The translations under genes and the position numbers were made by a program. Shown one piece after another: positions 1 through 6,974 of a stretch of 16,004 nucleotides of DNA. Under the pieces are notes generated by a model. It saw nothing but the letters and a program-made list of their open reading frames with translations, had not been told where the DNA came from and ran no database searches. Within the stretch, counting starts at the first letter, position 1. Every line of letters begins with the position of its first letter. Source of the stretch: Hymenopellis radicata (taxonomy: Eukaryota; Basidiomycota; Agaricomycetes; Agaricales; Physalacriaceae). The stretch covers positions 1-16,004 of the forward strand of contig JADNRX010001023.1 in the NCBI GenBank assembly GCA_015501595.1, written 5' to 3'.

Positions 1-1080
1 AGCGTACTTGTTCTGGTGTTCGCCCGCACCGTGCATCAAGCATGTCCGTCACCTGTTGCATGCTCCGAGATGCTGGATCATGTTGACGTTGCGCTCAACA
101 AAGGCGAGAATGCTGCATACCAAGATACGCGTCACCCTCATAGGCTGCATACGCGCCGGTCGATGCCCAGAATATTTGACGTCCTAGTAACACCTGCGTT
201 TTGATATACCGGGTCTGTGAGGTTTGAAGATCTCGCTCCAGCGCATCAATCTGTGCGTTCATGGCGGCACGGTTCTCGGGGGTGTCTAGATAGCCCATAT
301 TGAAGAGATAGTAGGAAGTCGTCGCAAGGTGGTGGTATAAGAGAAGATGTATCGTCATTACGTGTGCCACAACTGGTTCCAAAACTAATAATAGTACAAT
401 TTCCTTACTCTATGCGTTCAACGCCATGATCTCGTCTGCGAGGAGAGCATTAGGCGAGCAGGCAGAAAAGGACGGACGACGCACCATGACCCGTTTCCAG
501 CAAGCTGCTCTTGGATGACCTTTTCTTTTGCCATGGCCTTGAGCTCTACGTATAACGTTGAGCAATACGCTATGCATAGAGAGAATATTCATACTCAATT
601 GATATAAAATGGCGTGTCGTTTCCTATCTCTTTCTTTGGCGAGCCCAATTAGTACTAGATGAGCAAAACTTTTTGTCCACTGGGTTGACTTTTCATCTTC
701 CGTTAACTCGCCAATACTCTGGCGGGAAAACGGCGATTCGTTCAATGCCAGTGGACGTGCTTCTCTCGAATTGGACTTGCTCTTGGGCGAGGCGCTCTCG
801 AGGGCTGAAATTTGAAACACTTAAATGAGTACAGATGCGTCGGGCGAGGTCAAGAAAACATACGGAAGGAGCCATCCTGCGGACTATTGTCCTGGTTGTC
901 TTTATGACATTGGTGGGCTGTAACAGATAAACACAACCACCGGATCACTAGAGTAAAGAACATACCGAGCGTAGATATATAAGATATCTGTGTGTACGTT
1001 TTTTGCTGCATCTCGGCGAGGAGAGACTGAGAGCGTAGCAGTGCATGCTTTTTGTCGTGGAGTTCGCTGTATGATGACAT
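1..1080 (-). CDS. unidentified multi-exon gene, runs off the left edge, possibly broken
   Basis: I do not recognise the product. The ATG at 1080 lies 51 bp downstream of a TATA box. Exon 1 (1080-966, beginning MSSYSELHDKKHALLRSQS) is charged and helical. Exons 917-864, 804-595 and 545-485 follow in phase, through introns of 48, 59 and 49 nt with GTATGT or GTATGA donors; the third has a CTCAAC branch point. The fourth intron (436-484, GTGCGT...GCAG, CTAAT) joins TG to A and makes a TGA, so this model ends after about 146 residues. Further downstream, 121-382 and 1-72 read as coding across a clean 48-nt intron (73-120, CGTCAAC branch point). They encode a coiled-coil-like stretch (MNAQIDALERDLQTSQTRY) that stays open to the window edge. 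The intervening exon (435-409) has phases matching the downstream exon but contains a TAG. Either one gene carries two lesions, or these are two genes. I cannot decide which. Confidence 0.5.
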
Positions 1081-1130
1081 GGTAGGTAGAAGAACAGTGG
1101 CGCCTAAGAGGGGTAGATCGAATGCCCGGC

Positions 1131-1138
1131 TTTTATAG
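1131..1138 (-). promoter_or_regulatory. TATA box of the leftmost minus-strand gene
   Basis: CTATAAAA on the minus strand, 51 bp upstream of the ATG at 1080. The spacing would give a transcription start near 1100 and a leader of about 20 nt. The segment just upstream is the end of the urease remnant, so this promoter now abuts decayed coding sequence. Confidence 0.5.
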
Positions 1139-1289
1139 GGCAGGCGTCGCTCATAAGATGACGGAAAATACTACGAGGAGAGAGCTGTTGAACTCGTTGA
1201 ACATTGAAAAGAGAACGACATGTGCGAGACGCGTACGCCGGCGCATGAATGTGTCCATTGATTGTTCTGGAATAGGTACTAGTAATCAT

Positions 1290-1614
1290 ACCAAAGAGAC
1301 AGTTCGTCATTGTAGCAGGAGTGGATCCCCAGTCTTCGTAAGGCTTCAATCCAGCTGCGCCGGCACGTACGACCTCCTCCAAAGCTATGGGCCCAGCATC
1401 ATTCCCTTTTCCTGTAAATGCAAAGTTCATGGGGAGACTGTCAGTAGCGGCCAGCATGTGACGAATATAGAAGGGACTCGAAGTATCTGTCGTAGCGTTC
1501 GTCCAGCACTGGGTCCCGTCCCATGCCTTCCCGAATGGTCTTTCCGCCACTAAACTTGACTTCGTCTCCATAGACTGTTTCGTCGTGCTCGACTTCAATC
1601 CAAAGTGCCGTATC
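1290..1614 (-). pseudogene. urease remnant, alpha-domain pieces
   Basis: Two frames on the minus strand carry urease alpha-domain sequence. The first (about 1614-1530) reads [17 protein letters not shown] then [13 protein letters not shown], the family's [22 protein letters not shown] block. The second (about 1510-1295) reads [34 protein letters not shown] and GAAGLKPYEDWGSTPA, the region ending at the conserved HEDWG motif. Here the motif histidine is tyrosine. From family knowledge roughly 110 residues normally lie between these blocks, including the HXH metal ligands. Here they are directly joined with a frame change. The match stops at TNCL, before the remaining nickel-site region. Urease splits urea to ammonia and carbamate in the cytosol. 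This copy cannot make an active enzyme. The 5-bp GTATC at 1610-1614 is the left target duplication of the inserted retrotransposon. Confidence 0.85.
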
Positions 1615-2129
1615 TGTTGGAGATTGATCCGCACACATCAGTAAAGCAGGATTCGACAGGTAGACCCATGTAGTTTGCCCAATTTCAGGACTTCTTTGTA
1701 GTTCTCGGTAGCAAGGCAGTCTACGGGAGATCTACCGTAGCGATCCGAATATGGCAAGTGATCCCTTTCTTCTTCTCGGCCATGTCGTGTCTACAGCTGT
1801 CTACCGTAGAGCCCGGAGAGTTCTGCAGTCACACCTCTGGATGGCTGCCTTCGTCAATGGATGTTTTTTTTTGTTCAAGTCCTCGCCGACGTGCCTTGGT
1901 CCTACCCTAAAGCTGAGTCAGATTCAAACTCGAACCATTTTTCCTTTCCCATTCCGCTCCTTCACCTTCCACATTTTCTAGGCAAGGCAGACCAGGTCAA
2001 GTTATTGGATGAATTGATGCTATTGGCTCCATAAGGTGCGCAACCAAGATATATTTGTTATACTGATGCTAATTTACCACGGCAGCAGCAATGTCCATAC
2101 TCATCGGCCGTGGCATGACAAAATAGCGA

Positions 2130-2285
2130 GTACGACAACGACCGAGCACGAAACAGCCAGCCGCGAGCACGACACCCGACTGCAAGGACAACCAACCGCG
2201 AATACGATGAGCGACCAGGAGCACGCTAAATCGCGAGCACTACCTACCGCAAGCACGACCGCGACTCGCGAGCCCGACAAAGCAC
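2130..2285 (+). repeat. degenerate tandem repeat, CGCGAGCACGAC-like unit
   Basis: Variants of CGAGCACGA recur (near 2146, 2164, 2228, 2247 and 2263) with insertions between them. In one frame they give S/R-E-H-D-type residues with many T and A. This looks like a worn low-complexity coding repeat inside the nested element rather than a fresh satellite. Confidence 0.4.
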
Positions 2286-2629
2286 CCATTACGTTGTCGT
2301 CGTCTAAGTAGTCATTGCCCCACTACACCCCACTCGTTCAGCAACGCGTATCGGCACCTGTGAAATGATCAAGAACCTTGACGAAGGTGGCGAGCCTAGT
2401 CCGGAGGCGTGCTGTATTGGTTGGCCACGACGTGCGTCTTTTGCTCTCTCTCCTCCCCATCACTACTGATTCACCCACTACGATGTGCGCCTCCATTCTG
2501 CGGCTCTTAAGTTTGATGCATCGTGAACCTGATGCAAGTTCAACTTGTCGCACACTACGAGCACGCGATGGACTCTGACGACGGCGAGGCTTACCACCAT
2601 GCCATGGACTACAAACCCGGCAAGGCCTA

Positions 2630-2896
2630 TTGACTAGGAGACCCGCCACCATATTTCGGGAGCACCGCGATGAGCAGAGCAAGGACGCCTGTGAGGCAAC
2701 GACAGATATAAACAATGGCGAGCAAGACATGACCACAGTGGAGGTAAGCGTGTCCGTGACCCCTTGTTCCAGTCGATAACTGTTCTTTCAGCAGCCGGCA
2801 ACTACGTACCAACTGCACATGCCGACAGCGCCCGTGAGCACGACGAAGGCAGGGAACCCCAAGCATGGGAAGACATCCGGGGCATATTACTTGTAG
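2630..2896 (+). pseudogene. possible captured gene tail inside the nested element
   Basis: An open stretch (about 2600-2743; FREHRDEQSKDACEATTD) ends at a good donor GTAAGC. A 48-nt intron (2744-2791) has a GATAACT branch-like site and a TTTCAG acceptor. The next exon (2792-2896) stays in phase for 34 codons and stops at TAG. A stop lies upstream in this frame at about 2576, and no start or known domain is visible. It could be a gene fragment carried by the element or the degraded end of the element's own gene. The function is unknown. Confidence 0.3.
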
Positions 2897-3181
2897 AATA
2901 CTAGTCTCATTCTTCTGTAGTAGTAGCCGGACTAATGTATTCATTTAAATCCCATTAACCGCCTGAATGCGAATAATCGAATTGGATTCCTACTATTTTA
3001 GGTGATTTGGAGCGAGACTACAGTAGACTACCGTAGAGCACACCAAATGAAGCCGAGTAGATGCACTACTGACAACTACAGATGAACTGCAGAGCTCTCG
3101 GTAGATGGGGAGTCTCTACCGTTCTACCGAACTGCAGAGAACTTTGTAGCTCTCTGCAGTTCGTTCTGCTTTACTGATGCA

Positions 3182-3471
3182 TGCTGTTCTCGATCGCGTT
3201 CGTACCTTACCTCCGTAGATACACCTCCTCTCTGTCATCTCATTTACCTTATATTCTGTCGTTGCTGCTTCGATTGCCCCCAGTCATTTGCTTCTTACCG
3301 ACTGGGGTGCGTACTTTATTCTTTTCTCTCTTCTTTACTTACTTACTAACATACACTCTCGTAGACTTACTGCGTTCATCTAGGTACACCAATATAGTCA
3401 TTTGCTTCTTACCGACTGGGACTTACTGCGTTCATCTAGCTCCTATCTTTCGCCGCGTCGACTTCCTTTTA
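3182..3471 (+). repeat. left LTR, distal 290 bp (first 21 bp at 1615-1635)
   Basis: This aligns without gaps to 4526-4815 with one mismatch. The missing first 21 bases are at 1615-1635, on the other side of the nested element. Within the LTR a 25-bp unit occurs twice (3282-3306 and 3396-3420) and a 19-bp unit occurs twice (3365-3383 and 3421-3439). The distal half is therefore an imperfect internal duplication. Confidence 0.95.
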
Positions 3472-3484
3472 GGTTATGGGCCCC
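3472..3484 (+). other. primer-binding site next to the left LTR
   Basis: GGTTATGGGCCCC follows the last LTR base with no gap. It is complementary to an anticodon-stem type sequence GGGGCCCATAACC containing the CAU anticodon, as in initiator methionine tRNA. Priming on an internal half of that tRNA is typical of Copia elements. The match to the host tRNA is inferred; no tRNA gene is in the window. Confidence 0.7.
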
Positions 3485-3646
3485 GTGTTCATCTGAACTC
3501 TTACCGCACTCGACTCCGCTGCTCCGCTCACTGCAACGTAACCACTATCACATCGACGACACACATACTACATCCACATCCACATACATCCACATTCACA
3601 TCCACTTCCACATACAACGACATTCACATCCACATCTACATTCAAC

Positions 3647-4475
3647 ATGTCCCTGAACAATAATTCCAATGCACTTGTCCACCCGGATATCAGCAAGCAC
3701 TTCAACGGCACCAATCTCACTGCCTTCGAGTCGATGATTTCCCACATCCTCGTTGGCCGCGGTGTCGACGGTTACCGCACCGGACTTATTCCATGCCCCT
3801 CTCCTCCCAACCCATCTGATCCAACTCCCGCAGCGACCGACTGGTCGTCCGATACCCCCTCCTATGCTGAATGGCTACGCCGTGACCAGTGGGTCAGGTC
3901 TACCATGGCACTTAATATCACCGACATTGTTGAACTTGACATCAACGACAAGGGTACAGCCCAAGTTCTATGGAACTCGATATCGCCAGAAGTCCTCTAT
4001 GGCCATTGCCGATGCTAAGGACAAGCTCTCGTCCGAACGCTACATCATGGGCACGCCGATTGACGAACACTACAAGGCTTTGCGACGACTCCGTCGGGCA
4101 GTCATTGATGCCGGTGGTGACGTCACAGACGACGATCAAATGGCCAACATCATCCGCTCACTTCCCGATGACCTCAAATTCATTAAACCCACGCTCTACA
4201 TGCTTATCACCATCAACGACGTCGAACAACTCATTAAACTAAATGTCAAACCACCCACTCTTCCTTCCACCAACTTAAACACCAACGCTTTTGCCGCTCG
4301 CAACTCACACCTTCACTGCAGTAATCCAAACTGCAACCGTATCGGCCATGTCATTGCTGACTGCTACTGGCCCGGAGGCAGCAAGGAAGGACAATTCCCA
4401 CCCAACTTTGGTAACCGTTCGACATCTGCCACCGCCACTATGGCATCTACTTCCACCTCTCATGTCGTCCTTTGA
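3647..4475 (+). pseudogene. Gag polyprotein of the Copia-type element, frameshifted
   Basis: The ATG at 3647 follows an A/C-rich leader of repeated CATCCACAT-like units (3540-3646). The first frame (MSLNNNSNALVHPDISKHFNG) runs to a stop at 4018. From about 3975-4005 the coding signal moves to the next frame (SSMAIADAKDKL, then GTPIDEHYKALRRLRR and IIRSLPDDLKF) and ends at 4475. The second part carries the Copia/UBN2-like capsid pattern and a C-terminal zinc knuckle C-x4-C-x4-H-x4-C (nt 4317-4364), followed by the YWPGGSKEGQ motif common after this knuckle in Copia Gag. Gag would package element RNA into virus-like particles. The single frame change would give a knuckle-less protein of 123 residues. 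It may be a true lesion or a base-call error. No pol frame follows; the stop is 22 bp from the purine tract. Confidence 0.85.
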
Positions 4476-4497
4476 ACTTCTACCAATGTACGGATCC

Positions 4498-4503
4498 GGG
4501 GGA
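4498..4503 (+). other. polypurine tract next to the right LTR
   Basis: GGGGGA lies one base before the TGTTGG start of the right LTR, the expected place for the plus-strand primer of reverse transcription. It starts 22 bp after the gag stop codon. Confidence 0.7.
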
Positions 4504-4504
4504 C

Positions 4505-4815
4505 TGTTGGAGATTGATCCGCACATGCTGTTCTCGATCGCGTTCGTACCTTACCTCCGTAGATACACCTCCTCTCTGTCATCTCATTTACCTTATATTC
4601 TGTCGTTGCTGCTTCGATTGCCCCCAGTCATTTGCTTCTTACCGACTGGGGTGCGTACTTTATTCTTTTCTCTCTTCTTTACTTACTTACTAACATACAC
4701 TCTCGTAGACTTACTGCGTTCATCTAGGTACACCAATATAGTCATTTGCTTCTTACCGACTGGGACTTACTGCATTCATCTAGCTCCTATCTTTCGCCGC
4801 GTCGACTTCCTTTTA
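4505..4815 (+). repeat. right LTR, 311 bp, intact
   Basis: This begins TGTTGGAGATTGATCC, ends CTTCCTTTTA and is followed by the duplication GTATC at 4816-4820. It is the uninterrupted reference that shows where the left LTR was broken: after base 21, between CACA and TGCTG. Confidence 0.95.
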
Positions 4816-4820
4816 GTATC

Positions 4821-5010
4821 GCCTAAAAGCGCCAGGCTCAGGGATATGCGCGAAGTCCTTCTGAAGTAAGCGACCAGTCGCCAAACGATTGCCTCCAGAA
4901 ATGATTTGTCCACCAGCTGTAGCGCAGAGCGTAACCATTCTGACATCTCCAGGCTCAAAACGCACTGCTGTCCCAGCCGTGATGTCTAGTCGCTTACCAT
5001 AGACTTTGCC
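4821..5010 (-). pseudogene. urease remnant, beta-domain piece
   Basis: The minus strand reads [19 protein letters not shown], then [19 protein letters not shown] and FAHIPEPGA. This is the beta-domain core and the linker into the alpha domain of the single-chain fungal or plant urease. When the retrotransposon and one copy of GTATC are removed, PEPGA joins directly to [10 protein letters not shown] in another frame. That loses about 30 residues normally found at the start of the alpha domain (the RETYAxxYGPT-type segment). The gene copy was therefore already damaged before the insertion. No convincing gamma domain or beta N-terminus was found upstream to 5300. A separate active urease elsewhere in the genome is likely but not shown here. 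Confidence 0.85.
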
Positions 5011-5298
5011 CAATACACCATCTCTAATGCTGGTACGAGGCAGTTCCCTATGCAAACCTGATGAACACAATGAAGATGGGCAATGAAAAGGACTCACCTT
5101 TGAGAATGGACTTTCTCACCTTGCGCACCACAAGCTTCTCCCTGTGATGGCTTGGATAATGACAACGCAGTGAGTCCTCAGATGCGGGTGCGCGAGATCT
5201 CTGACTGTGGTGGCGTTTAACGCCGCGACAAAGTGACTTGAATGGGTGCATGGATGTGAGTGGTTGCTTATTAGGAAGATTTGACATTTAAAAGCGCG

Positions 5299-5620
5299 TT
5301 AGATTATTATGGTGCACAGAGATGACAGTCGAGGAAGAATGAGGGGCGCGCGTCCTCTTCGCGCCATTGGCAGCAAGCATGCCTCAGACGGAATACACGG
5401 CGAGCCCAGCGACGCGCCTGCAACAGGTGTTCTCGGCGCTGGGGTAGAGTCCGGGGAGATGGGCACACCGAAGTGTGAGCCAGCCGAGGGCTGGGTAGAG
5501 TCGATGGTGGGGGAAGGTAAGAAGACAGGCAGGGGAGCTCACCTTTACATAGACATCTAAGACAATCAACAGAGTCACGTTGTGCTCGAAACTCGTGTGT
5601 CTGGGATGAGTGTTGACAGC
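5299..5620 (-). CDS. candidate 3' end of an unidentified two-exon gene
   Basis: An upstream stretch (from about 5620 to 5543) reads NTHPRHTSFEHNVTLLIVL. It is joined in phase 0 through a 52-nt intron (5491-5542, GTGAGC...CTACCCAG) to a 64-codon last exon (5490-5299, stop TAA). That exon is rich in proline, serine and alanine (GVPISPDSTPAPRTPVAGAS). Its length is an exact multiple of three and the splice sites are standard, which is the whole support. No start codon, domain or family was recognised. It is on the same strand as the urease remnant but does not resemble urease. It may be an untranslated or decayed piece. Confidence 0.3.
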
Positions 5621-6374
5621 AAGTACTTAGTAGTACACAACCCACGGTCACGGAAGCGGTATGTTTTCATTTGTTGAACACCGACCTTGAGGACTTTCCC
5701 GGATGATCTGGACCTTGTTCTTCATCCCTGATGGTCTCCCGAAGGTCTATTGGCTTTGTTCATCTCCTTCCCATCCTTCTGCTCTTGAACGCGATCTCAG
5801 TCGCGTTCATATCAATATCAAGATGTGTCTAGTCTGCCGGACCACTCTGCAGTCTTCCGAGCCAGCCGCGGTATCCTTGTTGCCTCACCTGAACAAGCGG
5901 TACGTGTTTTTCAATTTTCTTATGCGTGTTCTCCTTGTAAATATACTTTCGCAGCCACCAGATCAAGCTTAGGGCGTTTCCGCTGACGTCCCATCCCGTG
6001 ATAGACGATAATGACCCAAGACTTGAGCGCTATTCCCGGCCGTTCCTATCACATTCTTCTTCCAAGCACCCTGTCTTTTTTCAATCTCTCATGCTGGATT
6101 TAACTCGCTCCATCCTCCACGTTTCTCCCCTCTGCTCGTCACCACGTCGCCACCGAAGGCCGAAAGACAGTTTGCAGAGGAGGGCGCGGTTTTGGCTGCG
6201 GCCGCGGCGGGTTTGGCGCAACATGCTGCCCATGGGTCTAACCCATGCCGACATTCAGACGCTGTCGAGGGACGCCACTGAGCTATCTCCCGTAACGTCC
6301 TCGTATGCCTTACAATCAGTCCAGTGAATATTTCGTCTCTAATTACAATATCAGACCCATTTATTCATCTTCAG
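5621..6374. other. stretch without an assignable gene
   Basis: Plus-strand open stretches exist (5703-5900 with CLVCRTTLQ before a GTACGT donor-like site; 5950-6327; and another frame with PKAERQFAEEGAVLAAAAA near 6150-6210). None gives a consistent exon chain or a known domain. By position it could hold the worn upstream exons of the UTP4 copy that begins to be readable at 6375, but I found no WD40 sequence here. Confidence 0.3.
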
Positions 6375-6797
6375 GAAGGCTCCGTGGTATATTCATCTGG
6401 TGTAGACCAAAAGATTACCCAGTTCTCAATAGTTGAGAATCAGACGGTTGAAGGGGCTTCGACCAGCCAACCCTCGCGACGCTTCTTCGCGTAGAATGCA
6501 TTCACATGATGTTCGCGCCTTGGCAACGTGGCCACCCTTTCCCCACTTCCTCCGGCTCACAAGCGCCGGCTCCCCGCAGATGTCGCTCCCATATTAGTTT
6601 CTGGAGGACTAGATATGTCGGTTGTCGTCACGGCCACTGCTCCTCCGGGGAACACAGTCGTTAAAATCACCAATCCACTCGCCACCGGTACGGAAGCCAC
6701 GTTCACCGACTCTTATCATCGACGACTTGCCTACGCACCTGGCCCGTCCAACGCTCCCGCCATTCGCGTCGCAAGAGGCTCTCGACTTGTGTACGTT
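6375..6797 (+). pseudogene. UTP4 (cirhin) WD40 fragment, broken
   Basis: After an acceptor-like TCTTCAG the plus strand reads VYSSGVDQKITQFSIVE, then HDVRALATWPP, ILVSGGLDMSVVVT and TFTDSYHRRLAYAPG. This order is that of the middle WD40 region of UTP4, a U3 small-subunit processome protein that acts in nucleolar 18S rRNA maturation. The frame is broken twice: a TAG at 6492-6494 where the sequence continues one frame over (RMHSHDVRA), and a shift in the run of C near 6535 before SPLPPAHKRR. The match ends abruptly near 6797. The usual N-terminal repeats and the C-terminal half are absent. This is a gene fragment; an intact UTP4, needed for ribosome production, is expected elsewhere. Confidence 0.82.
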
Positions 6798-6918
6798 CCA
6801 GGCAAGGTGATCGATCCACATGATCTCCGAGCCGCCGGCGTTGTTGATGGAACCGTGCTCTTCCTTCCACGTTCATCGTGTGTCTTCTATCCGCTGCTAT
6901 TCTCGCTCTACGCACCAC

Positions 6919-6967
6919 GTAAGTTGACGCTTATACCATATGAAGGATTCGCCTAACATATCTGCAG
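6919..6967 (+). other. 5' leader intron of the F-box gene
   Basis: GTAAGT at 6919, CTAAC branch point near 6953 and CTGCAG acceptor ending at 6967, eight bases before the ATG at 6975. It places the upstream exon, and so the promoter, in or next to the UTP4 fragment. Confidence 0.6.
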
Positions 6968-6974
6968 TACCATC

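Larger units (their letters stand above)
1636..3179. mobile_element. 1.54-kb DNA element with 14-bp terminal inverted repeats, nested in the left LTR
   Basis: The ends are CATCAGTAAAGCAG (1636-1649) and its exact inverse complement (3166-3179). The interrupted LTR duplicates only CA (1634-1635 and 3180-3181); comparison with the intact right LTR makes these borders exact. Both ends carry CTACCGTAG (1732-1740, 1801-1809 and 3028-3036), related ACCG and CTGCAG motifs and other partial copies, a subterminal-repeat layout known from CACTA/CMC, hAT and related transposons. I see no transposase, so it is non-autonomous. The interior (2130-2280) has degenerate copies of a CGCGAGCACGAC-like unit, and the right part holds a spliced-gene tail. 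A 2-bp duplication with these ends does not let me name a superfamily. Confidence 0.88.
1615..4815 (+). mobile_element. Copia-type LTR retrotransposon carrying gag only, interrupted by a second element
   Basis: The element is flanked by GTATC (1610-1614 and 4816-4820), a 5-bp target duplication. LTRs begin TGTTGG and end TTTTA. The right LTR is 4505-4815 (311 bp). The left LTR is 1615-1635 plus 3182-3471, split by a nested DNA element. A primer-binding site follows the left LTR directly and a purine tract precedes the right LTR. Between them lies only a gag reading frame; there is no protease, integrase, reverse transcriptase or RNase H. Without the nested insertion the element is about 1.66 kb. 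The LTRs differ at one aligned base (G at 3430, A at 4774, a CpG to CpA change), so insertion was recent. It resembles the plant 'terminal repeat with GAG domain' class and would need a full Copia partner to move. Confidence 0.93.

Noticed and set aside
1122..1553. 143-codon plus-strand ORF
   Set aside because: It lies antisense to clear urease sequence and has no domain of its own.
1636..3179. Helitron or Tc1/mariner identity for the nested element
   Set aside because: It has true inverted ends, unlike Helitrons, and the duplicated target is CA, not TA.
4526..4869. Protein-coding reading of the LTR (frames with many L, S, T and Y repeated at 3181 and 4526)
   Set aside because: The sequence is the repeated LTR itself; its open frames are pyrimidine-rich and end in flanking sequence.
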